A stretch of 22,257 nucleotides of DNA from the IMG/VR virus record IMGVR_UViG_3300025159_000753, positions 1-22,257 of that record, one strand, 5' to 3'. Of the stretch, positions 1 through 5,564 are shown one piece after another. Each line of letters starts with the position of its first letter. Position 1 is the stretch's first letter. A model generated the notes under the pieces. It worked only from the letters and a program-made list of their open reading frames with translations, did not search any database and was not told the origin of the DNA. The DNA comes from a virus. Made by a program: the position numbers and the translations under genes.

Positions 1-1
1 C

Positions 2-937
2 AGAAGGCGCAAAACAATCAATGAATCAATACAAGCAATTGAAGAAGCTTATGACGTGGCAAAACCGTTACATTGCGTGGCAAAGGCTAATTTATCCGAA
101 AAAATTAAGGATTGGATAGACAACACAGAAGGTAGCTGGAATACCTTTCAACTTGATAAGGATTTATTTATTAATTCTGAGCGGGAAAAAACAAATAGAC
201 GCACAATACTGAAGCGCCTTAGAGATGGAAATTACATTGAAAAAACAAATTGCCGCGATGATGTATATAAGAGGATAATTTGCGATGAACAGGCTATTGA
301 TTGGTTATCGGCTGATGTTGATAGTGAATATCCTCTTAAATTACCATTTAGCATAGATTCTTATGTTAAAATATATCCAAAAAATATTATAATGATAGCT
401 GGTTCAAGTAACGCTGGGAAAACCGGGTTCCTGCTGAATGTAGCGAAAATGAATATGAATCAACATGATGTTTATTATTTTTCCTCCGAAATGGGGGCGC
501 AGGAGTTCAAGGTAAGACTTTCCAAATTTAAAAGTGAGGATGGCTCACAATTTCCATTGCGTAGCTGGAAATTTAAGGTTATAGAAAGATCGTTTGAATT
601 TAACCACGTTATACGGCCAGATGACCTAAATATCATAGATTACTTAGAAATATATGACAACTTTTATACGATTGGCACGGATATTAAGAAGATATACGAT
701 AAACTCAAAACAGGGATAGCAATTATTGCTATCCAAAAAAAGAAGGGCGAAGAACTTGGAAGGGGTTCAGATTTTACTTTAGAAAAAGCAAGGCTTTATA
801 TTACTCTTGAACGAGCTTGGAAAGAATATGGAAAGTGTAAAATAATTAAAGCAAAAAATTGGCGTACCGACCAAAATCCAAATCAAATGGAGTTCCGTTT
901 CGACTTGCTACAAGGGTGTAAATTTATTCAGACGTGA
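2..937 (+). CDS. RecA/DnaB-like replication ATPase, 5'-truncated by window edge
   Basis: The frame is open to the left edge with no stop, so the GTG at 56 is probably internal and the true start lies outside the window. Counting from that GTG, residues about 10-75 resemble a winged-helix domain. A P-loop ATPase core follows: Walker A motif AGSSNAGKT near residue 115, then YYFSSEMG, then a hydrophobic strand ending NIIDYLEI as the likely Walker B. A KLKTGIAIIAIQKKKGEELGRG segment resembles the sensor region of DnaB/RecA-type helicases. From memory, this winged-helix plus RecA-fold layout occurs at the C-terminus of phage replication proteins, sometimes fused to a primase. The role is inferred to be helicase or helicase-loader at the phage fork, possibly acting at the origin-like region near 6.1-6.3 kb. 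Whether a primase domain lies upstream cannot be seen here. Confidence 0.75.
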   Translation, partial: RRRKTINESIQAIEEAYDVAKPLHCVAKANLSEKIKDWIDNTEGSWNTFQLDKDLFINSEREKTNRRTILKRLRDGNYIEKTNCRDDVYKRIICDEQAIDWLSADVDSEYPLKLPFSIDSYVKIYPKNIIMIAGSSNAGKTGFLLNVAKMNMNQHDVYYFSSEMGAQEFKVRLSKFKSEDGSQFPLRSWKFKVIERSFEFNHVIRPDDLNIIDYLEIYDNFYTIGTDIKKIYDKLKTGIAIIAIQKKKGEELGRGSDFTLEKARLYITLERAWKEYGKCKIIKAKNWRTDQNPNQMEFRFDLLQGCKFIQT

Positions 938-959
938 CAGAATCGTGACAAGCGTGACA
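933..959. repeat. three short CGTGACA direct repeats at the ATPase stop codon
   Basis: CGTGACA occurs at 933-939, 944-950 and 953-959, spaced 11 and 9 bp. The first copy contains the TGA stop of the upstream ATPase gene. The spacing is near one helical turn, so they could be a small protein-binding array, but the units are short. Confidence 0.45.
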
Positions 960-971
960 AGTTGCTTTTCT

Positions 972-988
972 CTGTACTGAGTACAGTA
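972..988. promoter_or_regulatory. operator-like palindrome
   Basis: Positions 972-986 read CTGTACTGAGTACAG, a perfect 7-bp inverted repeat around one base. A second inverted repeat, TACTG-N4-CAGTA (975-988), overlaps it. It lies between two rightward genes and looks like a repressor operator. It resembles a LexA CTGT-Nx-ACAG box but has N7 rather than the enterobacterial N8, so no regulator is assigned. Confidence 0.4.
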
Positions 989-1015
989 TAGACTGGATAT
1001 GGAATACGGTACTAT

Positions 1016-1049
1016 GTTAATACTAACGCGCGCGCGGTTATTATATTAA
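1016..1049. other. alternating (CG)5 tract inside an AT-rich imperfect inverted repeat
   Basis: Ten bases of strictly alternating CG (1027-1036) sit in otherwise very AT-rich intergenic DNA. They are flanked by TTAATACTAA on the left and TTATTATATTAA on the right, which form an imperfect inverted repeat. Alternating CG can adopt Z-DNA under negative supercoiling. No function is assigned. Confidence 0.4.
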
Positions 1050-1080
1050 TAATTATATATATTACACAACTTATGTTACA

Positions 1081-1111
1081 TTGATACAAAAACCGTCCTA
1101 AAGACTATAAA
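1081..1111 (+). promoter_or_regulatory. weak candidate promoter for the 1183-1922 gene group
   Basis: TTGATA (1081-1086) is followed by ACTATA at 17 bp or TATAAA (1106-1111) at 19 bp. It lies about 70 bp upstream of the next well-supported start. Such AT-rich matches are common by chance. Confidence 0.3.
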
Positions 1112-1182
1112 CAACAAAAACTACCATTCAAACTATTTATCTTATACCAAAGGCTTAAATCAATTTAATGGGAGGGTGCAAA

Positions 1183-1569
1183 ATGAAAAAGCTGGTAGAA
1201 AAATCAACAGGGCACAGGATTGAGAGTACAATGGCTATGATTGAACCATTTGCGATTCAGGATGTATTAACAGGCATCAAAATCAAACTCACCGTGTCTA
1301 AGCAATACTCGGTCTTGTCCATTGACGACAGAAGTTACTATTTTTGTCGTGAGAATGGCAAGTTTGACGGCATGAGCTCCTATTTCCCCCCCATACCATA
1401 CAAAGGAGGCTTGATGGTTAGAAAATTACCAATGACCAACCGAATGCAAAATGTATGGTTAGTGTGCGAACCTGGAAAATCTTTATTCATGGAGAAACCA
1501 AAAAAGGCAAAGAGACCTTCCGTGATGCCAAAAAATCGCAATAGCAAAGGCAAGGCGCCACTCTGGTAG
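1183..1569 (+). CDS. hypothetical small basic protein
   Basis: This protein of 128 residues is not recognised. The start at 1183 is preferred over the in-frame ATG at 1168 because GGGAGGGTG lies just upstream of 1183, at ribosome-site spacing. The body (residues about 10-90) is a mix of hydrophobic and polar residues with one isolated Cys pair. The C-terminus is Lys/Arg-rich (KPKKAKRPSVMPKNRN), which suggests nucleic-acid contact. It stops with TAG, 41 bases before the next start, so it is probably co-transcribed with the small zinc-finger gene at 1611. Confidence 0.65.
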   Translation: MKKLVEKSTGHRIESTMAMIEPFAIQDVLTGIKIKLTVSKQYSVLSIDDRSYYFCRENGKFDGMSSYFPPIPYKGGLMVRKLPMTNRMQNVWLVCEPGKSLFMEKPKKAKRPSVMPKNRNSKGKAPLW

Positions 1570-1610
1570 CATTTTACTACTTTTACAAAATTGACTGGGA
1601 GGATTGAAAG

Positions 1611-1769
1611 ATGGAAGAAAGGGACGAAAGGACACCAGATAACCTATCGCCGTATGATAATAGTGAAATATATTGTCCGTTTTGCGGTGACACGGGCTAT
1701 GATTTGCCTGGACTGAAATACCATTTTACTTATTGTGAAGAATATGCAAAAACGGAATTTCTAAGGTGA
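1611..1769 (+). CDS. small C2HC zinc-finger protein (52 aa)
   Basis: The ATG at 1611 is preceded by GGGAGGATTGAAAG, a near-ideal ribosome site. The product contains YCPFCGDTGYD, then H38 and C42, giving a CxxC-x12-H-x3-C pattern (C22, C25, H38, C42) typical of a small zinc finger. It ends FLR-TGA. The frame beyond that stop stays open for another 50 codons of protein-like sequence (see 1773-1922). Function is unknown; small phage zinc-finger proteins are often inhibitors or regulators of host factors. Confidence 0.6.
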   Translation: MEERDERTPDNLSPYDNSEIYCPFCGDTGYDLPGLKYHFTYCEEYAKTEFLR

Positions 1770-1772
1770 AAG

Positions 1773-1922
1773 ATAACCAAAGACGAATTAATCGCATTAC
1801 AGCAGATAATGAAGGGGAAAAAATTGAAAATAGATATTACCGGGGTCAAAAATAAGTACAAAATCCGAAACATCGTTGCGTGTATCAATAAATGCCACAA
1901 AAAACGTTCTGGGATGCCCTAA
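1773..1922 (+). pseudogene. small ORF with no normal start; probable frameshifted gene
   Basis: This frame reads ITKDELIALQQIMKGKK..., then a basic hydrophobic stretch ending in KKRSGMP and a TAA. The composition is convincingly protein-like, and KITKDEL is a plausible N-terminus. It is in the same frame as the zinc-finger gene at 1611 and is separated from it only by the TGA at 1767. A GTG overlaps that TGA (GTGA, 1766-1769) but reads into another frame. Removing one A from the AAA run at 1769-1771 would place this GTG in frame (GTG AAG ATA ACC). The alternatives are stop readthrough, reinitiation at the internal ATG at 1809 (37 residues), or a sequencing indel. Confidence 0.4.
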
Positions 1923-1925
1923 GAA

Positions 1926-1970
1926 GGCAATCGGGTAGTCTTTGGTGTAGTCTAGGGCGATGCCGTTTTT
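1926..1970 (+). terminator. probable intrinsic terminator of the rightward early genes
   Basis: GGCAATCG (1926-1933) can pair with CGATGCC (1958-1964) with one bulged A. The right arm is followed by G and then five T's (1966-1970). It lies just after the last rightward ORF and at the point where the leftward operon converges. The loop is long (about 24 bases), which lowers confidence. Confidence 0.4.
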
Positions 1971-2008
1971 GATAATTATTAAAAAAATGTTTGTAAGTCT
2001 CTAGCAAA

Positions 2009-2263
2009 TCAAGCTTTCCGTGCAAATTCCCCAAAATATTGAAGCTCCGCTTTTCTGTAGGCATTATCAGCATCTTCTAATACACTAAAAAATCCAAGAT
2101 GAATACTTTTACTATTAACTGCTATATGTGCACAAAACTTTTTCATTTCTTTATCCCAACTAACGCCCTTTATTCCCAGTTTGTTATTCTTGTTACAGCG
2201 ATGTCTGTTGAATGCGTTATAATAATATTTATTTATTATTTTGCAAGAGTTATTTTTAGTAAT
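2009..2263 (-). pseudogene. AP2-domain remnant of an HNH-type homing endonuclease
   Basis: Between an upstream TAG (2264-2266) and a TGA (2009-2011), one leftward frame reads NRHRCNKNNKLGIKGVSW, then ...HIAVNSKSIHLGFFSVLEDA, then NAYRKAELQYFGEFARKA. From memory this matches the AP2/ERF-like DNA-binding domain at the C-terminus of phage HNH homing endonucleases, including the GVSW strand, the IHLGxF turn and the A-A-Y-x-YFGEFAR helix. The N-terminal HNH nuclease is missing. There is no good start: the first ATG (2146) lies mid-domain and lacks a ribosome site. The open frame also overlaps the end of the gene at 2236-2460. It is therefore best read as the surviving tail of an inserted free-standing endonuclease. 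A short protein of 45 residues from 2146 cannot be excluded. Confidence 0.7.
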
Positions 2264-2460
2264 CTATCGGCGAAAACTTCATAGGTCTCCGTTTTACATT
2301 CCTTTAGGTATGTCATGGAGACGCCATGTTTTACAAGTTGCCAGGCATCCTTAAATTCTAACACTTCCCAGTAATCTGTATCAAACAGCATTTTCCGGTT
2401 GTAAATCATATTCTTCATTTCCTGTTTCGATCCCCATAAGTCCTTCCCACAGTATTTCAT
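2236..2460 (-). CDS. hypothetical protein (74 aa)
   Basis: Not recognised. The ATG lies after AGGAGGTCAATC, a strong ribosome site, and it overlaps the stop of the upstream gene by four bases (ATGA), so translation is coupled. The product is soluble and mixed in charge (MKYCGKDLWGSKQEMKNM...), with predicted helical stretches and no obvious catalytic motif. Its last codons overlap the AP2 remnant in another frame, which suggests the endonuclease debris joined directly onto this gene's 3' end. Confidence 0.65.
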   Translation of the reverse strand: MKYCGKDLWGSKQEMKNMIYNRKMLFDTDYWEVLEFKDAWQLVKHGVSMTYLKECKTETYEVFADRLLKITLAK

Positions 2461-2750
2461 GATTGACCTCCTATACTATTTAAGGTTTTTATCATTTCGT
2501 TATGTTCGGTTATAAAATTCCTTTTATATTTATTTCTTTCATTCTCCTTTATTTGATTGAAGATGTCTTTTCTGACTATATCGATAATGTAATAGGAATA
2601 ATCTCCTTTTTCGAGATAGGATAATAAATTAGCTTTGCCCTCTCTAGATAAATGTAAAGAAACTCCACATTTAATTTCTGCTTCAACGTACTGCTGTGTT
2701 GCGTTATCTGATAAAATGTTAAGCTGTTCTTCAAGTGATTCGCAGTTCAT
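2457..2750 (-). CDS. hypothetical helical protein (97 aa)
   Basis: Not recognised. The start is set by GAGGAGGTGG 6 bases upstream. It begins within a TAATG overlap with the extended frame of the zinc-ribbon gene upstream. The protein is polar and mostly helical (SLEEQLNILSDNATQQYVEAEIKCG...), with a Lys/Asn/Glu-rich second half (QIKENERNKYKRN). The first codons and ribosome site are inside the exact 28-bp repeat that also occurs at 3726-3753, so this start has been copied or was a recombination point. Confidence 0.65.
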   Translation of the reverse strand: MNCESLEEQLNILSDNATQQYVEAEIKCGVSLHLSREGKANLLSYLEKGDYSYYIIDIVRKDIFNQIKENERNKYKRNFITEHNEMIKTLNSIGGQS

Positions 2751-2765
2751 TATTTTTCCACCTCC
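2738..2765. repeat. 28-bp exact direct repeat, copy 1 of 2
   Basis: The 28 bases are identical to 3726-3753 and in the same orientation, 988 bp apart; the flanking bases differ. Read leftward, the unit holds a ribosome site (GGAGGTGG), the codons for V-E-K, an overlapping TAATG stop/start, and the first codons of MNCE. Here it provides the start of the 97-residue gene. Confidence 0.9.
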
Positions 2766-2794
2766 TCACAATAATGACAATGACCAAAAGTAAA

Positions 2795-2989
2795 CTAACG
2801 CTTGGCATATTTTTCAGAAAAGTTTTTCTTGCATTTTTTGCAAGTTCTTTGGCAACCAGGGCAGTAATGCGAGCCATATCTGCCAGTCTCCAGCCAGTTT
2901 GCGGGGAGTTCGCCCACAAAAACAGTAACCCTACCGCAATTATTACATTTGTACAATTCTGCTTTCGTATTTTCAGAATAAATTTTCAT
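2795..2989 (-). CDS. zinc-ribbon protein, probably truncated by an amber codon
   Basis: The protein of 64 residues has a CNNC (C15, C18) and a CPGC (C43, C46) forming one zinc ribbon, then a further CKKC (C50, C53). A TAG stops it at 2795-2797. Beyond the TAG the same frame continues FTFGHCHYCEEVEK to a TAA at 2750-2752 that overlaps the next gene's ATG. The extension supplies a CHYC, the missing second half of a CKKC...CHYC ribbon. The ancestral protein was probably a 79-residue double zinc ribbon. The ATG at 2989 has an in-frame TAA just upstream. The only strong ribosome motif (GGAGGTTAC) is about 20 bases away, so initiation may be weak. Function is unknown; DNA or RNA binding is plausible. 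Confidence 0.6.
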   Translation of the reverse strand: MKIYSENTKAELYKCNNCGRVTVFVGELPANWLETGRYGSHYCPGCQRTCKKCKKNFSEKYAKR

Positions 2990-3030
2990 TTAATTTTTAC
3001 TTATTTCTAAGTAACCTCCGACTCTGCATC

Positions 3031-3198
3031 TTAAAATAAATTTCCTTGGCTATCTATTTGCCCCTCATAGCCGCACCATCTACATTTTGCGTATGTCAGG
3101 AATTTTAAAGGGTCCTTCGGCTTTTTGTGAACACAAACAAAACCAACAAAGATGCTATGCCAGCCGATCCAACACAAAAATTTCTTTAAATATTTCAT
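3031..3198 (-). CDS. small Cys-rich protein (55 aa)
   Basis: The ATG follows directly after the stop of the upstream gene (TAA-ATG), with AAAGGTGA as the ribosome site inside that gene's end. The product starts MKYLKKFLCWIGWHS, a basic amphipathic/hydrophobic N-terminus. It carries a CRWCGYEG zinc-ribbon half near its C-terminus (C39, C42), with earlier Cys at 9 and 22. Small phage proteins with an LCxxGxH N-terminus and a CxxCG C-terminus are familiar but have no assigned role. Spacing and coupling support it as real despite its size. Confidence 0.6.
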   Translation of the reverse strand: MKYLKKFLCWIGWHSIFVGFVCVHKKPKDPLKFLTYAKCRWCGYEGQIDSQGNLF

Positions 3199-3588
3199 TT
3201 AATCACCTTTAAAAAAATCAATTATTGCTTTTTTTTCTTCTTCCCAGGGATCATTGCGAAATACCTGCGTGTAATTTGCGCATGGGATTGGTGCATTTGT
3301 GGTTTCCCATAGCTGGTCGCCTTTTTTATTCTTTAACATTTCGATCGCTTCTTCGTCTCTCCCCTCATAGCTTCCATTTGGATTTTTAAAAGCAACAAGT
3401 ATTCTACCCATCCTCAGTCTGAATCGTTGCGCTTGTTTTGCTTTGTAAAGCCTGATTTCACCGTTATAATTTTTGAAGGCTTTAATTGCATGGGGTTTTA
3501 TACCCATAGAGTCCAGGAAAGAAACGGTCTTTTGTCTAAATTCTTTTAATTCTGTCTCTGTGCATTTGATTTTATGATATGCGCTCAT
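3199..3588 (-). CDS. hypothetical basic protein (129 aa)
   Basis: Not recognised. The start follows CTGGAGGTGGTAAA, an excellent ribosome site. The sequence is hydrophilic, with a basic middle (RLYKAKQAQRFRLRMGRILVAF) followed by KNPNGSYEGRDEEAIEMLKNKKG, and an acidic tail (DPWEEEKKAIIDFFKGD). Composition suggests a small soluble DNA- or protein-binding factor. The neighbouring downstream gene starts on the base after its stop, so the two are translationally coupled. Confidence 0.65.
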   Translation of the reverse strand: MSAYHKIKCTETELKEFRQKTVSFLDSMGIKPHAIKAFKNYNGEIRLYKAKQAQRFRLRMGRILVAFKNPNGSYEGRDEEAIEMLKNKKGDQLWETTNAPIPCANYTQVFRNDPWEEEKKAIIDFFKGD

Positions 3589-3608
3589 TTTACCACCTCC
3601 AGGTAAGC

Positions 3609-3725
3609 TTAAATGATTCTCAATTTAGTAAATTTTGGATATTCCTCCACCCTCCAAACCATATGGGCATATTCGATTGAATCCGTGCCGCCGGTGTTTG
3701 TAAATTTTAATCGCTTACTATGCAC
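3609..3725 (-). CDS. small protein (38 aa) with GTG start behind a six-codon leader ORF
   Basis: The frame reads MHSKRLKFTNTGGTDS... and ends YPKFTKLRII-TAA. It is protein-like in composition, and the other two frames are interrupted or less plausible. The GTG at 3725 has no ribosome site of its own. Instead, the strong site GGAGGTGG drives a six-codon ORF, MNCECA-TAG (3738 down to 3718), whose stop lies five bases beyond the GTG. Termination-reinitiation would therefore deliver ribosomes to the GTG. The mini-ORF start is the second copy of the 28-bp repeat. Confidence 0.45.
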   Translation of the reverse strand: MHSKRLKFTNTGGTDSIEYAHMVWRVEEYPKFTKLRII

Positions 3726-3753
3726 ATTCGCAGTTCATTATTTTTCCACCTCC
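3726..3753. repeat. 28-bp exact direct repeat, copy 2 of 2
   Basis: Identical to 2738-2765. Here the unit ends the 55-residue membrane-protein gene (VEK-TAA) and starts the six-codon mini-ORF MNCECA. Recombination between the copies would delete 988 bp and place the membrane gene directly upstream of the 97-residue gene, with the TAATG coupling intact. Confidence 0.9.
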
Positions 3754-3905
3754 AAGTATCCTCCTTTTTTCCACGCTCCGTTATAAATTTTTACAGGTAC
3801 TGTTTTGGGTGGTTTTTGGTATTCCCGACCTACCCACCACCATGCGCATCCCGCAAAAGTCAGGATAAGTATACATTCAATTCCTTCGCGTTTCCAGGTT
3901 TTCAT
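3738..3905 (-). CDS. small single-pass membrane protein (55 aa)
   Basis: The start is set at 3905 rather than the upstream in-frame ATG at 3938, because GTGGAGGGAAAACAA lies immediately before 3905. The product has a short basic N-terminus (MKTWKREG), a hydrophobic segment (residues about 9-26, with ILILTFAGCAWWWVG), and a basic Lys/Tyr-rich C-terminus. LTFAGC is a near-lipobox, but the -3 residue is Phe and the hydrophobic run continues past the Cys, so a membrane anchor is more likely than a lipoprotein. It could be a superinfection-exclusion or lysis-related peptide, but nothing in the sequence decides this. Its TAA overlaps the next mini-ORF's ATG. Confidence 0.6.
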   Translation of the reverse strand: MKTWKREGIECILILTFAGCAWWWVGREYQKPPKTVPVKIYNGAWKKGGYLEVEK

Positions 3906-3978
3906 TTGTTTTCCCTCCACTAAATCAACAATGGTCATAATTTTTATTAGTAGGCTTTTTTTGTACTCGAACAGGTCA

Positions 3979-3994
3979 ATTACAAATTTGTAAT
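3979..3994. promoter_or_regulatory. 16-bp perfect palindrome, operator candidate
   Basis: ATTACAAATTTGTAAT is perfectly self-complementary. It lies in the 130-bp gap between the sigma-like gene (ends 4040) and the membrane-peptide gene (starts 3905). On the leftward strand a TTGACC -35-like motif begins at its edge, but no good -10 is seen at standard spacing. A repressor operator controlling the distal small genes is a reasonable guess. Confidence 0.45.
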
Positions 3995-4039
3995 GCGACT
4001 AGACTAGATATATCGCAATCCCTTTTTATACGAGCGCTA

Positions 4040-4435
4040 TTACACATTCGCAAAATCAAAGGATGTTGTCAACTTTGTTTTGCGATTTCTTCCACAAAAT
4101 TTATAGATATAGCCCCTCATTCCTTGTGAGGCCAATCTCGCATAACTCGCTGCCAGGTCGGCACCCTTACCTCCTTTTAGTAATATCTCTAGGACTCCTT
4201 CCTGGATTAAATCGTCCTGCAAATCCAGGCGGGCGAAATATTTTCTCTGCACTGACTTGGCTATTTTGTATGCCAAGTCTACATCTATTTTACAATGGAT
4301 ATCAATCTCCTTTTTATGATATCCAAGACAAAAATACCCTCTTTTTTTCGCCCGGTAAAAGGTTGCCCGGTGAATACCATACTGCCGCTGCGCCTCCTGC
4401 AGCGTATTTGACTCTAATATCATAATCTTAATCAA
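4040..4435 (-). CDS. HTH / sigma-70 region-2-like DNA-binding protein
   Basis: The protein has 131 residues, with a TTG start at 4435 seven bases after GAGGAG and an 8-bp overlap with the upstream gene's stop; the ATG at 4423 is an alternative. Residues about 12-34 (LQEAQRQYGIHRATFYRAKKRG) look like a helix-turn-helix. Residues about 52-117 (DLAYKIAKSVQRKYFARLDLQDDLIQEGVLEILLKGG...GMRGYIYKF) resemble sigma-70 region 2 (DLxQEGxLGLL). There is no clear region 4, and the HTH precedes the sigma-like part, which is reversed from normal sigma order. It may redirect host RNA polymerase or act as a transcription adaptor. It is coupled to the vWA pair upstream. Confidence 0.55.
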   Translation of the reverse strand: MIKIMILESNTLQEAQRQYGIHRATFYRAKKRGYFCLGYHKKEIDIHCKIDVDLAYKIAKSVQRKYFARLDLQDDLIQEGVLEILLKGGKGADLAASYARLASQGMRGYIYKFCGRNRKTKLTTSFDFANV

Positions 4436-4991
4436 TTTGCAACTCCTCTTGTAACTCCTCGATTAGTGTCCGTCCTCTAGCGCTGAAAAAAGTTCGGCAG
4501 ACAGATGCCTCTGCCTCGGCATCTGTCTTGTAATACCGTTCTTTAAGATTACTTAACGTACTCATTTTTTTTACGAGCACGTTTTGATTTAGCCGCAAAA
4601 GACCTGCATCGGCCATTTGCAAGACTATTTTTTCGATTTTCCTATATGCCCTCCCTAGATATTCCGTATTAATCCACGAGAAGGCGTCGTGGATTAAATC
4701 CTCTAGGGATTCGACAATCATCAAATCTTGAGAGGCGATGATTATCGAGTCGGTTTCCTTTCTTTCTTCCTTGCGGATTAAGGAGGGGATGACTACCCCG
4801 TGTGGCGATTTGCGAACGGAGAAAAACTCCATCTGCAAATCGCCCTTTTTTGTCCTTGATTCCACAAAATAAAATGTGGAATCTGACATCGGATTTCCGG
4901 TTTGGGTGAGGATAAAAGGTTTTTTTTGCTGCACCTCCCCAACCCTGTTTTTGACGTAAAATGACTTGTGGGCGGTATATGCCATGCTCAT
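4428..4991 (-). CDS. vWA-coupled protein of unknown function (187 aa)
   Basis: Not recognised. The ATG overlaps the vWA gene's TGA by four bases (ATGA), so the two are translated together and probably act together. The N-terminal half (residues 1-95) is beta-rich (KSFYVKNRVGEVQQKKPFIL, then DSTFYFVESRTKKGDLQMEFF). The C-terminal half is helical and charged, ending EELQEELQID. No nuclease, ATPase or transmembrane motif is visible. A second in-frame ATG two codons downstream is possible. By context it is the candidate binding partner or effector of the vWA protein. Confidence 0.65.
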   Translation of the reverse strand: MSMAYTAHKSFYVKNRVGEVQQKKPFILTQTGNPMSDSTFYFVESRTKKGDLQMEFFSVRKSPHGVVIPSLIRKEERKETDSIIIASQDLMIVESLEDLIHDAFSWINTEYLGRAYRKIEKIVLQMADAGLLRLNQNVLVKKMSTLSNLKERYYKTDAEAEASVCRTFFSARGRTLIEELQEELQID

Positions 4992-5542
4992 CTGCCACTT
5001 CCTGACAGCGCCAATAGCTGCCCTTTTAAAGTAGGCAAGTCTTCTATTTTTACATTTGTTGCCACCCGGCCACCCGATACGGCGGATAGGGTTTTCATAA
5101 ATGCAATTCCTTTTGGATCATCTCCGATCAAAATTGTTTCGATCGGAATCCTCCTTGATTCCGCTACATTTAGCGCGGAATCCTGATTATCTGGCAATCC
5201 ATCACTTACCAAGATAATCTTTTTCGTTGTTGGAGGGATAGCCTCCAACGCTGCCGTCAGGTTTGTACTGCCTGACGGATACATTTGGGTCGTTCTGACC
5301 ACAAAGTTAAAATACAGTTTGTCGCATTTTAACTCTCTTATGGCATCGAGTAAGTACTCGTATTTACTTTTGCCGTCATACTTTTCCCCCATACTCCCGG
5401 AACAATCCAGGATGAGCATTGTACCGGTGAAATTGTTGCTTTTTTTAATTGTGGCTTGCAGTCTATCACAAAAGGAAAGACTTTTTACTTCTGCAATGTC
5501 GCCTGATTTGGTGAGTCTCCTTTTACATTCCGTTATTATCAT
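4988..5542 (-). CDS. von Willebrand factor A domain protein with intact MIDAS
   Basis: The 184-residue protein is nearly all vWA domain. LILDCSGSM gives the DxSxS metal site (D46, S48, S50). GSTNL supplies the MIDAS Thr (T93), and ILVSDGLPD the Asp (D114). All metal-coordinating residues are present, so metal-dependent protein binding is expected. Residues 1-38 form a short charged lead-in; there is no signal peptide or membrane anchor, so it should be cytoplasmic. The ribosome site is CGGAGGAGGAAC. It is followed by the overlapping 187-residue partner and the sigma-like gene. No MoxR-type AAA+ ATPase, the usual partner of bacterial vWA proteins, lies in the window. Confidence 0.85.
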   Translation of the reverse strand: MIITECKRRLTKSGDIAEVKSLSFCDRLQATIKKSNNFTGTMLILDCSGSMGEKYDGKSKYEYLLDAIRELKCDKLYFNFVVRTTQMYPSGSTNLTAALEAIPPTTKKIILVSDGLPDNQDSALNVAESRRIPIETILIGDDPKGIAFMKTLSAVSGGRVATNVKIEDLPTLKGQLLALSGSGR

Positions 5543-5564
5543 TATTTTGTTCCTCCTCCGAATA

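Noticed and set aside
1885-2073. Leftward 62-codon ORF
   Set aside because: It lies in another frame over the AP2 remnant, which has clear family features; this frame has none and no ribosome site.
3961-4040. Strong leftward promoter in the 3.9-4.0 kb gap
   Set aside because: TTGACC is present at the palindrome edge, but no acceptable -10 lies 16-18 bp away, so only the palindrome is reported.
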